From contig NZ_CACSJA010000024.1 of NCBI RefSeq assembly GCF_902706035.1, positions 21,996 through 85,995 of the forward strand: a stretch of 64,000 nt of DNA. The letters run 5' to 3'. This DNA comes from Pantoea sp. 18069 (GTDB lineage Bacteria; Pseudomonadota; Gammaproteobacteria; Burkholderiales; Burkholderiaceae_C). This document shows positions 44,594 through 52,958 of this stretch, piece by piece (within the stretch, counting starts at the first letter, position 1; each line of letters opens with the position of its first letter). The position numbers were made by a program, and so were the translations under genes. The notes under the pieces were generated by a model that ran no database searches, was not told the DNA's origin, and worked only from the letters and a program-made list of their open reading frames with translations.

Positions 44594-45516
44594 TAGCGCA
44601 GAAAATCTTCGATCAGCCGCGCCACGGCCTGGGGCTGGTCGTGGTGCAGCATATGGCCCGCATCCTCGACGCGCGCCGTGCGGCAGTTGCGCACGTGGCC
44701 CAGGCGCTGGTGGTATTCATCGAGCGAATAGCGGCCCTTGTTCCATTGCGCGAGGCTGTCGTCGCTGGCTTCTACGGCGAGCGTGGGCGCGGTGATTGCC
44801 GCATACAGCGCGAGCACTTCCTCGACGCGAAACAGATGCGGGCTGCCGACCTTGTGCGCGGCGTCGCCCAGGATATGCCAGTGCCCCTGGGCATCGGGCG
44901 CGGCCCAGTGCCGGGCCAGCCACAGGGCCTTGTCCTGGTCGAGCCGGCGGTTGGTCTTGCGCAGCCGCTGGGCCACGCCGTCGAGGCTGTCGTAGTGCTT
45001 GAGAGCTAGCTCGCCGCGCGCTAGTGCGCGCGTTTCGTCTAGCCACTGCGCATAGCGTGCGGGCGCTTCGCTGGCCTGCGTAGGCGCAAGGCCGAAGCCT
45101 TCGAGGTTGACCAGGCGCCGGATGCGCGCCGGCCGCGCGCCCGCGTAAAGCATAGCGACATTGCCGCCCATGCTGTGGCCCACCAGATCGACGGGCTGGC
45201 CGGGCGCGTAGTGGTCGAGCAGCAGGTCCAGGTCGGCAAGGTAGTCGACGAATTGGTAGTGGTCCACGCGCGCAGCCGGTTTTGTCAGGCCGAAGCCGCG
45301 CCAGTCGGCGGCAATGATCGTGCGCCCGGCGAAGAAGCCGGCAGAGAATGCATCGACGGCAAACTGGTAGGACGCGGCCACATCCATCCAGCCGTGGGCG
45401 AGCACCAGCGGGGGCAGCGCGCTGTCGGCGGCCTCGGGGCCCCAGCGGCGCACATGGTAGTCGATGGAGCGCAGGGGCAGGAATTCGCAGCGGCTTGGGC
45501 GTTGGACGGTGTACAT
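44593..45516 (-). CDS. Alpha/beta-hydrolase
   Basis: A 307-residue hydrolase of the general alpha/beta fold: oxyanion region LVLAHGWMDVAAS, IIAADWRGFGLT, nucleophile elbow GHSMGG (Ser115) and catalytic His in EDAGHMLHHDQP near the C-terminus. No signal peptide. Substrate unknown; sequences of this kind are usually esterases or lipase-like enzymes. ATG 45516 (MYTVQRPS) is preferred over the upstream ATG 45546. Divergent from the aldo-keto reductase gene. Confidence 0.85.
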   Translation of the reverse strand: MYTVQRPSRCEFLPLRSIDYHVRRWGPEAADSALPPLVLAHGWMDVAASYQFAVDAFSAGFFAGRTIIAADWRGFGLTKPAARVDHYQFVDYLADLDLLLDHYAPGQPVDLVGHSMGGNVAMLYAGARPARIRRLVNLEGFGLAPTQASEAPARYAQWLDETRALARGELALKHYDSLDGVAQRLRKTNRRLDQDKALWLARHWAAPDAQGHWHILGDAAHKVGSPHLFRVEEVLALYAAITAPTLAVEASDDSLAQWNKGRYSLDEYHQRLGHVRNCRTARVEDAGHMLHHDQPQAVARLIEDFLR

Positions 45517-45594
45517 GGTCGCGATTATTTCCCGGCGCCGCAGCATCCGCAGTCGTCGCAGGGACAGCCGCCGCGGCTTCGCTGCGCAGGCCGC

Positions 45595-45610
45595 AGTATT
45601 CCGTAATACT
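45595..45610. promoter_or_regulatory. Perfect palindrome upstream of aldo-keto reductase
   Basis: AGTATT-ccgt-AATACT lies 33 nt before the reductase ATG in the divergent spacer, the only AT-rich patch there. Candidate operator; regulator unknown. Confidence 0.35.
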
Positions 45611-45642
45611 AGCGGGTCTCATTCCCAGCCCCCGGAGATTGC

Positions 45643-46701
45643 ATGCACAAGGTTCAGTTAGGAAAAAGCGATTTGCAGGTCACGCCCATTTGCCTGGGCA
45701 CGATGACGTTCGGAGAACAGGTGAACGAGGCTGCGGCCCATGCCATCCTCGAGCGCGCGGTCGAACTCGGCGTCAATTTCCTCGACACGGCCGAAATGTA
45801 TGCCGTGCCCGCACGCGCCGCGACCTATGGCGCGACCGAGACCATCCTGGGCAACTGGTTCGCCAGCCGCCCCGGCCTGCGCGACAAGGTGGTGCTCGCA
45901 AGCAAGGTCGCGGGCCCGTCGCGCGGCATGCCCTGGATACGCGACGGCCAGGGCATGACGGCCGCCGACATCGTCGCCTCGTGCGAGGCCAGCTTGCGCC
46001 GGCTGCAGACCGATGTCATCGACCTCTACCAGATCCACTGGCCCGAGCGCCATGTGCCGGCCTTCGGCGCCATGTATTACGACCCCGCCAAGGAAACCAC
46101 GCAGACGCCGATCCGCGAACAGCTCGAAGCGCTTGCCGGCCTGGTGCGCGCGGGCAAGATCCGCCATGTCGGCCTGTCGAACGAAACGCCCTATGGCGTG
46201 CACGAATTCGTGCGCCTGGCCGAGGCCCATGGCCTGCCGCGCGTGGCGAGCATCCAGAACCCCTACTGCCTGCTCAACCGCAGCTACGAGAACGCGCTCG
46301 ACGAAACCTGCGACCGGCTCGACGTGTCGCTGCTGGCCTACTCCCCGCTGGGCGTGGGCCTGCTCAGTGGCAAGTACGACGCCAGCGGCATTGCCGGCCC
46401 CGACGCGCCCCAGGGCACGCGGCTGTCGTACGAAGCGGTGCGCAAGCAGCGCTGGGGCCGGCCCGATGCGATGGCCGCCGCGCGCCGCTACAACCAGCTC
46501 GCGCGCGACCATGGCCTGAGCCCCACGCAGATGGCGCTGGCGTTCTGCTACACCCAGCGCTGCGTGGCCAGCACCATCATAGGCGTGACCTCGCTGGCCC
46601 AGCTCGAGGAAGACTGCGCGGTCTGGGGCACGCAGCTGCCGGCCGCGCTGCTCGCCGACATCAACCAGTTGCGCTGGGAAATGCGCGACCCCGCGGTATG
46701 A
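45643..46701 (+). CDS. NADP(H)-dependent aldo-keto reductase (Tas-like)
   Basis: Cytoplasmic oxidoreductase with the (beta/alpha)8 aldo-keto reductase fold, 352 residues. The catalytic tetrad is visible: Asp48 and Tyr53 in FLDTAEMYAVP, Lys88 in VLASKVAG, and His in LYQIHWPER. Overall it resembles the E. coli Tas protein in length and in the long loop GPSRGMPWIRDGQ. Physiological substrate unknown. Its stop overlaps the next start (ATGA), so it is translationally coupled to ybaK. Confidence 0.9.
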   Translation: MHKVQLGKSDLQVTPICLGTMTFGEQVNEAAAHAILERAVELGVNFLDTAEMYAVPARAATYGATETILGNWFASRPGLRDKVVLASKVAGPSRGMPWIRDGQGMTAADIVASCEASLRRLQTDVIDLYQIHWPERHVPAFGAMYYDPAKETTQTPIREQLEALAGLVRAGKIRHVGLSNETPYGVHEFVRLAEAHGLPRVASIQNPYCLLNRSYENALDETCDRLDVSLLAYSPLGVGLLSGKYDASGIAGPDAPQGTRLSYEAVRKQRWGRPDAMAAARRYNQLARDHGLSPTQMALAFCYTQRCVASTIIGVTSLAQLEEDCAVWGTQLPAALLADINQLRWEMRDPAV

Positions 46702-47192
46702 GCAAGAAGGCTGCGCATGTGAGCGAGACGCCGGCCACGCAGCTGCTGCGCGCGCACCGGGTCGAGTTCACCGAGCACCCTTACGAGTACCAGGAGCATG
46801 GCGGCACCGCGCACAGCGCGGCCAGCCTGGGCCTAGAGGAACACAGCGTGGTCAAGACCCTGGTCATGCAGGACCAGGACGCGAAGCCGCTGATCGTGCT
46901 GATGCATGGCGACTGCAAGGTCTCGACCAAGAACCTCGCGCGCCAGATAGGCGCGAAGTCGGTCGAGCCCTGCAAGCCCGACGTCGCCAACCGGCACAGC
47001 GGCTATCTGATCGGTGGCACCTCGCCGTTCGGCACGCGCCGCGCGATGCCGGTGTACATCGAGCAGAGCATTCTGGATTTGCCGCGCATCGCAATCAACG
47101 GCGGGCGCCGCGGTTTTCTGGTGCAGATCGATCCGCGGGTATGTCTGGATCTTCTCAAAGCGCGGCCGGTGCAGTGCGCGCTGGCAGAATAG
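46698..47192 (+). CDS. ybaK: Cys-tRNA(Pro) deacylase YbaK/EbsC
   Basis: Trans-editing protein that hydrolyses Cys mischarged on tRNA-Pro. The 164-residue protein has the YbaK core: SLGLEEHSVVKTLVMQDQD, the Lys-containing DCKVSTKNLARQIGAK, and GYLIGGTSPFGTRRAMPVYIEQSIL with the GXXPFG-type loop. ATG 46698 overlaps the aldo-keto reductase stop by four bases. A far longer reading of the same frame upstream is antisense or shadow sequence. Confidence 0.9.
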   Translation: MSKKAAHVSETPATQLLRAHRVEFTEHPYEYQEHGGTAHSAASLGLEEHSVVKTLVMQDQDAKPLIVLMHGDCKVSTKNLARQIGAKSVEPCKPDVANRHSGYLIGGTSPFGTRRAMPVYIEQSILDLPRIAINGGRRGFLVQIDPRVCLDLLKARPVQCALAE

Positions 47193-47300
47193 CACTCCCG
47201 TGCGACGGGCATCCGGCGGCGGGCTGCCGTTGCGGCGCCGAATGGCGCCTGGGCGACTGTTTTTTTGGCACACCGGCCCGATGCGGGCCAAGGACTTGAA

Positions 47301-47963
47301 TTGAACGCGCTTTATCCTTTCCTCGCGACCCTGGCCGCCTATCTCATCGGCTCGCTGTCGTTTGCCGTGATCGTCAGCCGCGTGATGGGCCTGCACGATC
47401 CACGCACCTATGGCAGCGGCAACCCCGGTGCGACCAACGTGCTGCGTTCGGGCAGCAAACCGGCGGCGATCGCCACGCTGCTGCTGGACGCGCTCAAGGG
47501 CTGGCTGCCGGTGGTGCTGGTGCATTGGTTCGGCAAGCCCTACGGCCTGGGCGACGGCACGCTGGCCGCGGTCGCGCTCGCGGCCTTCCTGGGCCACCTC
47601 TATCCGGTGTTCTTCCGGTTCAAGGGCGGCAAGGGCGTGGCCACGGCGCTGGGCGTGCTGCTGGGCATCAGCGGCTGGCTGGGCCTGGCGACGGCGCTGA
47701 CCTGGGTCATCGTGGCATTCTTCTTTCGCTATTCGTCGCTGGCCTCGCTGGTGTCGGCGGTGTTCGCGCCGGTCTACTACGTGCTGTTCGGCGGCGTGCT
47801 CTGGTACACCGAGGGCCCGGTCACGGCGGCGATTGTCGCCATGGGCCTGCTGCTGATCTGGCGCCACCGCGAAAACATCCAGCGCCTGATCGCGGGCAAG
47901 GAGTCGCGCCTGGGCAAGAAGCCCGATCCGGCCAAGGCCGCGGGCAGGAACAAGCGCGGTTGA
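47301..47963 (+). CDS. plsY: Glycerol-3-phosphate acyltransferase PlsY
   Basis: Integral membrane acyltransferase that transfers the acyl group from acyl-phosphate to glycerol-3-phosphate, the first step of phosphatidic acid synthesis. The 220-residue protein has five predicted membrane segments and the three PlsY motifs: LIGSLSFAVIVSRV, GSGNPGATNVLR and GHLYPVFFRFKGGKGVAT. The start appears to be TTG 47301 with AAGGA 8 nt before it; another in-frame TTG lies at 47265. A charged Lys-rich tail ends the protein. Convergent with the HD gene, 1 nt apart. Confidence 0.93.
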   Translation: MNALYPFLATLAAYLIGSLSFAVIVSRVMGLHDPRTYGSGNPGATNVLRSGSKPAAIATLLLDALKGWLPVVLVHWFGKPYGLGDGTLAAVALAAFLGHLYPVFFRFKGGKGVATALGVLLGISGWLGLATALTWVIVAFFFRYSSLASLVSAVFAPVYYVLFGGVLWYTEGPVTAAIVAMGLLLIWRHRENIQRLIAGKESRLGKKPDPAKAAGRNKRG

Positions 47964-47964
47964 G

Positions 47965-48984
47965 TCAGAAAGCGGCGGCGTCGCGCCGCGCAGGCAGCGG
48001 CGCGGGCCGCGAGCGCCCGACGTAGACGCCAAGCCGCGCCATGGTCTGGGGCGTGATGCGCTGTGCCCTGGCCGAGCGCGCGAGCGCGGCCGCGATGCGC
48101 GGGCCGGCGCGTGCGGTATCGTGCAGCGCCGGCGTTCTGAACGGCTGGCCCGCGGCGTCGAGCACGCGCGCGACCAGCGGCTGCAGCGCCGTGCTGCTGC
48201 GGCGCAGCACCACGGCGGTATCGCCATTGTCCAGCCGCACCAGCGTGCCCGGCGGGCACAGCCCCACGCTGCGCACCAGCGCATAGCCGACCTCATCCTG
48301 AGCCGCGGCTTCGCTGCCCACGATGACCCGCACCGAGTCGGTGGCGCTGCGAGCGTTGCGCGAGCGGCGCGGGCTGATCATGGCCGCGTAGCGGTCGACG
48401 CTGGCCAGCGTTCGCGCCAGGCGTTCGGCGGGGCCGAGCTGCGCCAGCGGCGCCCGGCTCCTGGCCTTAGGGTGGTGCGCGGCCACGGCGTCAAGCCACA
48501 GCGGGTCGTCGATGAACAGCCGCACCAGCAGCGCCTGGCTTTCGAGCGGATGCCGCTCTATCTGCGCGCGCTGGGCTGCGGTCGGTGGCTCGCGCTGCAG
48601 CGCGAGCTGGTCCTGCAGCTGGGTCATGCCGATGTTCATCGTGAAGGCCGCGCAGACCAGCGCCCGGCGCTCGTGCGCGGGCAGCGACAGCTCAGGGCCC
48701 AGGATATGGCACAGCGTGGCCGAGACCAGCGCATGCGAGGCGCTGTAGCCCGCGGTGGAATCGGCCGCGAGCTGGAACATCAGGTACAGCGCGGCGTCGC
48801 TGTCGTGCGCGACGAGCTCCGTGAGCCAGTCGGTGAGCTGGCGCAGCCGGGCCGCGAAATTCTGCACCTGCAGCGGCGCGCTCAGCAGCAGCGAGAGCGC
48901 GGCTTCGAGCTCGGCCCAGAGACCGCGCAGGTCTTCGTAGTGTTCGTCAACCGTCTGCGTAGTCACAGTGAAGGCATGGGGCAT
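47965..48984 (-). CDS. Degenerate HD-GYP-like protein
   Basis: A 339-residue cytoplasmic protein whose middle resembles an HD/HD-GYP phosphohydrolase, but the catalytic residues are replaced. His84 of the first helix remains (SHALVSATLCHIL), while the expected HD pair reads MN (FTMNIGM, residues 116-117) and the GYP region reads AHHPKARS. Later conserved-looking positions are ERHPLESQALL (His145) and an EVGYALVRSVGLCPPGTLVRL segment typical of HD-GYP C-termini. It is therefore likely a binding or scaffold protein rather than a c-di-GMP phosphodiesterase. Neighbouring yajQ encodes a reported c-di-GMP binder. Confidence 0.7.
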   Translation of the reverse strand: MPHAFTVTTQTVDEHYEDLRGLWAELEAALSLLLSAPLQVQNFAARLRQLTDWLTELVAHDSDAALYLMFQLAADSTAGYSASHALVSATLCHILGPELSLPAHERRALVCAAFTMNIGMTQLQDQLALQREPPTAAQRAQIERHPLESQALLVRLFIDDPLWLDAVAAHHPKARSRAPLAQLGPAERLARTLASVDRYAAMISPRRSRNARSATDSVRVIVGSEAAAQDEVGYALVRSVGLCPPGTLVRLDNGDTAVVLRRSSTALQPLVARVLDAAGQPFRTPALHDTARAGPRIAAALARSARAQRITPQTMARLGVYVGRSRPAPLPARRDAAAF

Positions 48985-48997
48985 GGCCTGAGCCGGG

Positions 48998-49630
48998 TCA
49001 GCGGCGCTTTTCGAGCACCATCTGGTCGCCCTGGCGCGTCATGTGGAAATCGGCCAGAAAGCTGTTGCCCAGCAGCACGAAAGGCATGGCCTGGGGCGTG
49101 ACCACGGCGTCGACGCCGCGCGCCTCCAGAGTGCCGATGCGCACCGAGTCCAGCCGCAGCCGCCAGCCGCGCACCGCGCCGTTGGCCGTGCCCATCTGCA
49201 CGCTCTGGCCCTGCAGATAGGGCAGGCCCAGGCGATCGGCTTCGGCCCGGCCTATGGCCACCGTGCTCGCGCCGGTGTCCACCAGATAGCGCACGGCCTG
49301 GCCGTTGATCTGCCCCTGATCGATGAAGTGGCCCTGGCCATCGGCAAACAGCACCAGCCGCGCCGGGCCTGCGGCCGCGGCGCGCGCGCCCAACTGCACC
49401 GGCGCTTCGCCCAGTCGCAGCCGTTGCTGGTGGCCCGCGATGTCGAGCAGCGCGTCGTCAGCGCCGACCTTGAGCACGCGCACCGGCCCCAGGCTTTCAC
49501 CCGCTGCCAGGCTGCGCGGCGCGCCGCCATCGATCACCAGCAGTGCCTTGCTGCCTAGAATGCCGGCCAGTGCGACCGACTGGGCGCTGGTCAGGGCCGG
49601 TAGCAGCGCCAGAATCAAGCTTGCCAACAT
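48998..49630 (-). CDS. Retropepsin-like aspartic protease (TIGR02281 type)
   Basis: A 210-residue exported or membrane-tethered aspartic protease. It has a signal-like segment MLASLILALLPALTSAQS, a middle beta-rich region, and the retropepsin active site YLVDTGASTVAIG, with ADFHMTRQGDQMVLEKR at the end. Only one DTGA motif is present, so it should act as a dimer. The frame is open back to ATG 49768, which overlaps the yajQ stop, but residues before 49630 are encoded by a dispersed repeat, so I prefer 49630. Function in bacteria is poorly known. Confidence 0.8.
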   Translation of the reverse strand: MLASLILALLPALTSAQSVALAGILGSKALLVIDGGAPRSLAAGESLGPVRVLKVGADDALLDIAGHQQRLRLGEAPVQLGARAAAAGPARLVLFADGQGHFIDQGQINGQAVRYLVDTGASTVAIGRAEADRLGLPYLQGQSVQMGTANGAVRGWRLRLDSVRIGTLEARGVDAVVTPQAMPFVLLGNSFLADFHMTRQGDQMVLEKRR

Positions 49631-49659
49631 TGCATACCAATGTCGCCAGCCAAGGGCGG

Positions 49660-49763
49660 GGGCCCGGCGAGGGGCACCGAGCAAGGGCCGCCCCGCAGCG
49701 ACGGTGCCGTCCCCCTCCACCGAAGGATGAGAGGGGGAAGCGACGAAGTCGCTCAGGGGGTGC
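49660..49763 (-). repeat. Dispersed GC-rich repeat, copy 2
   Basis: On the minus strand the blocks cccctgagcgacttcg, gggggacggcaccgtcgctg, cggggcggccc and ggtgcccct occur in the same order as in 16193-16300. Here it sits between yajQ and the aspartic protease gene. Confidence 0.5.
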
Positions 49764-49767
49764 TTCA

Positions 49768-50253
49768 TTAGTCTCTGAAATTGTTGAAGGACAGCGGCAC
49801 GTCGTCGATTTCCTTGCGGATCAGCGCCATCGCTGCCTGCAGGTCGTCGCGCTTGGCGCCGGTGATGCGCACTTTTTCTTCCTGGATCGCGGCCTGCACC
49901 TTGAGCTTGCTTTCCTTCATCAGCTTTTGCAGCTTCTTGGCGAGCTCGGACTCGATGCCGTTGCGCACCTTGACGACCTGCTTGAGCTTGTCGCCGCCGA
50001 TCTTCTGCGCCTTCTGTATGTCGAGAAAGCGCACGTCCACGCTGCGCTTGGTGAGCTTGTTGCGCAGCAGGTCTTCCACCTGGGTCAGCTGGAAGTCCGC
50101 ATCACCGTACATGGTGATTTCCTTGTCCTTGAGCTCCACGGCGGCCGACGAGCCCTTGAAGTCGAAGCGGGTGGCGATTTCCTTGGCGGCGTTTTCGACC
50201 GCGTTCTTGACTTCCACGAAGTCGGCTTCGCAAACGGTGTCAAAAGATGGCAT
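49768..50253 (-). CDS. yajQ: YajQ family nucleotide-binding protein
   Basis: Small cytoplasmic protein of the DUF520/YajQ family, reported to bind c-di-GMP in some bacteria. The 161-residue sequence has the normal length and the signature MPSFDTVCEADFVEVKNAVE, RFDFKGSSAAVELKDKEI, VKVRNGIESELAKKLQKLMK and VRITGAKRDDLQAAMALI. ATG 50253 is chosen because the protein then starts MPSFD like other members. Its stop is next to the frame of the aspartic protease gene. Confidence 0.93.
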   Translation of the reverse strand: MPSFDTVCEADFVEVKNAVENAAKEIATRFDFKGSSAAVELKDKEITMYGDADFQLTQVEDLLRNKLTKRSVDVRFLDIQKAQKIGGDKLKQVVKVRNGIESELAKKLQKLMKESKLKVQAAIQEEKVRITGAKRDDLQAAMALIRKEIDDVPLSFNNFRD

Positions 50254-50355
50254 GTGAATTTCTCTTTCCTGAAAGTGGTCCGGGGAGTGCACGGCGGACA
50301 GGCGGGCAAAGCCGGTGGCCAGCGCGGCCCTGGTCGCGGTGCGACAATCCAGCTG

Positions 50356-51441
50356 ATGTTAGTCGAGAAAAATGTACCCTTGCAGCACAGCAATACCTTT
50401 GGCATCGCGGCCCGCGCCCATGCCCTGGTGCGCGTGCATTCCGAAGACGATGTGCGCGCCGTGCTGGACGACCCGTTCTGGGGCCGGCGCCCGCTGCTGG
50501 TGCTTGGCGGCGGCAGCAACATCGTGCTGACCGGCGATGTCGAGCCCGTGGTGCTGAAGATGGAAATCAAGGGCATGCGCGTGGCGGGCGAAACGCCCAC
50601 GGCCTGGATCGTCGAGGCCGGCGCCGGCGAGCGCTGGCACGACCTCGTGGCCTGGACGCTGGAGCAGAACCTGCCGGGTCTCGAAAACATGGCGCTGATT
50701 CCAGGCACCGTGGGCGCGGCGCCGGTGCAGAACATCGGCGCCTACGGCATCGAGCTGCAGGACCGTTTCGCGGCGCTCGATGCCGTCGACCTGGTCACGG
50801 GCCAGCGCTTCACGCTCGACGCCGCGCAATGCGCGTTCAGCTACCGCGATTCGGTCTTCAAGCATGTGCCGGCCGAGCCCCAGGGCCCGCGCTCTGCGGC
50901 TCCCCGGGGCATGGGCCTGGCAGGCCGCGCGGTGATCACGCGCGTGCGTCTCGCGCTGCCCAAGGCCTGGAAGCCCGACATGGGCTATCTGGACATCGAG
51001 CGCAAGCGCGCCGAGGCCGGCGTTGCCCAACCCACGGCCCGGCAGATCTTCGACTGGGTCTGCGAGATCCGCCGCGCCAAGCTGCCCGACCCCGAGGTGC
51101 TGGGCAATGCGGGCAGCTTCTTCAAGAATCCCACGGTCTCGCGTGAGCAGTGCGCCGACATCATCGCGCGCGAGCCGCGCATCGTGCACTACCCGCTGGC
51201 GGACGGCACGATCAAGCTGGCCGCGGGCTGGCTGATCGACGCCTGCGGCTGGAAAGGCAAGACCATGGGCAAGGCCGGCGTCTACGAACGCCAGGCGCTG
51301 GTGCTGGTCAACCGCGGCGACCGCCACTCGGATGACGCCAGCGTCACGGGCGGCGAAGTCATGACGCTGGCCCGGGCGATACAGACCAGTGTCTATGAAC
51401 GCTTCGGCATCCGCCTCGAGCCCGAGCCCGTCGTGGTCTAA
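50356..51441 (+). CDS. murB: UDP-N-acetylenolpyruvoylglucosamine reductase
   Basis: FAD-dependent enzyme that reduces enolpyruvyl-UDP-GlcNAc to UDP-MurNAc, an early cytoplasmic step of peptidoglycan synthesis. The 361-residue protein has the FAD-binding LLVLGGGSNIVL, GLENMALIPGTVGAAPVQNIGAYG, catalytic region SYRDSVFK and GNAGSFFKNP (catalytic Ser), and Glu-rich C-terminus. Length fits the type I enzymes of Proteobacteria. Start ATG 50356; longer upstream readings overlap yajQ antisense. Divergent from yajQ. Confidence 0.95.
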   Translation: MLVEKNVPLQHSNTFGIAARAHALVRVHSEDDVRAVLDDPFWGRRPLLVLGGGSNIVLTGDVEPVVLKMEIKGMRVAGETPTAWIVEAGAGERWHDLVAWTLEQNLPGLENMALIPGTVGAAPVQNIGAYGIELQDRFAALDAVDLVTGQRFTLDAAQCAFSYRDSVFKHVPAEPQGPRSAAPRGMGLAGRAVITRVRLALPKAWKPDMGYLDIERKRAEAGVAQPTARQIFDWVCEIRRAKLPDPEVLGNAGSFFKNPTVSREQCADIIAREPRIVHYPLADGTIKLAAGWLIDACGWKGKTMGKAGVYERQALVLVNRGDRHSDDASVTGGEVMTLARAIQTSVYERFGIRLEPEPVVV

Positions 51442-51616
51442 GCCTGCTGTACGCGCAGCGTCGCGGGCGTTACGATACATGCGAAAATAGGCCGTCTCGG
51501 CACGGCGGGATGTCCGGGCTGCATGGTGTACCCCGGACAGCGCTTGAAAATTGCCTCCATAACGACACGTCATAAACAGCGGTTTTCCCCGGCCAGTGCC
51601 CCAGCGAGATTCGATC

Positions 51617-52264
51617 ATGTCAAGTTACAACCCTCCTTTTGAAATCCACGTTCACGGCCAAGTGGTGCTGACGGCCCAGACCAGCTTCGAGCAACTGCAG
51701 GAGGCGCTCAAGCCGCTGTGGACCTATGCCGGCGCGCGCTCGCTTGCCGATGGCGCGACCAGCGTCTACGAAGAAGAGCCCGGCATCCAGTTCGATGCAC
51801 GCGAGCACCGGTTGCAGATCTGCTGGACGGTGCGCGGCGACGACGACTTCCGCCAGACGCTCGACGAAATGTGCATGAGCCTCAACGAGCTGTCGGAGCA
51901 GGGCGCGGCGATCGAGGTCACGTTCTACGACACCGAATTCGACGACGATGACGAAGAGGCCGACGAGGCCGACGAGGCCGAGTCGCGCGATGATTTCCTG
52001 ATGCTGTTCGTCGGCCCCACACCCGCGGCCATCATGCAGGTGCAGCGCGACCTGCTGGTGCAGGACGTGGTCAACATGATGGAGCGCCATTTCGACGGCG
52101 CCGAACTCGGCGGCGTGGTCGCGGAAATCGACAAGCTGTTCTCGCTGCGCTTCGACGCGCTGGTGAACTCGCTGGAAATCGGCAAGCCCCCGCGCGGACC
52201 TGGCGGCTCGGGCGGCTCGGGCCACGGCAGCGGCGGCAACCGCCGCCCGCGCCACCTGCACTGA
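51617..52264 (+). CDS. Hypothetical protein with acidic linker, 215 aa
   Basis: I do not recognise the family with certainty. The sequence begins MSSYNPPFEIHVHGQVVLTA and has a conserved-looking block LKPLWTYAGARSLADGATSVYEEEPGI, a highly acidic stretch (DDDDEEADEADEAE, about residues 116-130), a second globular part (DFLMLFVGPTPAAIMQVQRD) and a Gly-rich basic tail. No signal or membrane segment. ATG 51617 is preferred over GTG 51596. Its stop overlaps the next start, suggesting coupling to the metallopeptidase gene. Confidence 0.7.
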   Translation: MSSYNPPFEIHVHGQVVLTAQTSFEQLQEALKPLWTYAGARSLADGATSVYEEEPGIQFDAREHRLQICWTVRGDDDFRQTLDEMCMSLNELSEQGAAIEVTFYDTEFDDDDEEADEADEAESRDDFLMLFVGPTPAAIMQVQRDLLVQDVVNMMERHFDGAELGGVVAEIDKLFSLRFDALVNSLEIGKPPRGPGGSGGSGHGSGGNRRPRHLH

Positions 52265-52833
52265 TGCCCGCGGGCGCGGCGCGATCGCCGCAGCTTGGCA
52301 GCACGGCCATGGACCTGCCCTATCTGCGCTCCTATCCCGCGCACCTGCAGGAGCAGGTGCGCGCCTTGCTGGCCAGCGACGGCACGGCCGCGCTGCTGCG
52401 GCGCAAGTACCCCCAGGCCCATGCGCTGCGCACCGACAAGGCGCTGTACGATTACACGGCCGAGCTCAAGTCACGCCATCTGCGCAAGGGCGGCACCATC
52501 CACAAGGTGATGTACGACAGCAAGATCCATGTGGTGCGCAATGCGCTGGGCCTGCACACCAGCCGCGCGCTGGTGCAGGGCGGCAAGCTGTCGGCGCGCC
52601 ACGAGATCCGCGTGGCGGCCATGTTCAAGAGCACGCCCGAGGAATTCCTGCGCATGATCGTGGTGCACGAGCTTGCCCATCTGCGCGAAAAGGACCACGA
52701 CAAGGCGTTCTACCAGCTGTGCGCACACATGGAGCCGTCATACCACCAGTATGAGTTCGATGTGCGGCTGTATCTGACCCATCTGGATGCGGGGGGCGGG
52801 CGGCTGTGGGGTGAGGCGCCGGTAGCGGCCTGA
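52264..52833 (+). CDS. YgjP-like zinc metallopeptidase
   Basis: A 189-residue cytoplasmic protein of the YgjP/DUF45 (M48-like) family. The metal site is HELAHLREKDHDKAF (His135, Glu136, His139, His145 in this numbering) in a short globular domain with KVMYDSKIHVVRNALGLHTSR before it. Substrates are unknown; family members are presumed zinc proteases. The start at 52264 overlaps the upstream stop (ctgatg), supporting coupling; ATG 52309 is the alternative. A dispersed repeat follows. Confidence 0.82.
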   Translation: MPAGAARSPQLGSTAMDLPYLRSYPAHLQEQVRALLASDGTAALLRRKYPQAHALRTDKALYDYTAELKSRHLRKGGTIHKVMYDSKIHVVRNALGLHTSRALVQGGKLSARHEIRVAAMFKSTPEEFLRMIVVHELAHLREKDHDKAFYQLCAHMEPSYHQYEFDVRLYLTHLDAGGGRLWGEAPVAA

Positions 52834-52848
52834 GGCTTGGGATACCGG

Positions 52849-52890
52849 CCCTTCGACGGGCTCAGGGCGAGCGGTGGTTTAGGGCGCGGG
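52849..52890 (+). repeat. Dispersed intergenic repeat, copy 2
   Basis: cccttcgacgggctcagg followed by gcgagcggtggtttagggcg, matching 14345-14391 on the opposite strand apart from an 8-nt indel. Located between convergent metallopeptidase and murI genes. Confidence 0.55.
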
Positions 52891-52958
52891 GGAAACTGTT
52901 CGTGGTGGGCTTTGCTAGGCGCGCCTGTCGAACCATGAACGCACGGCGTCCAAACCCT

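Noticed and set aside
49631..49768. N-terminal extension of the aspartic protease from ATG 49768
   Set aside because: The segment is dispersed repeat DNA and would bury the signal peptide.
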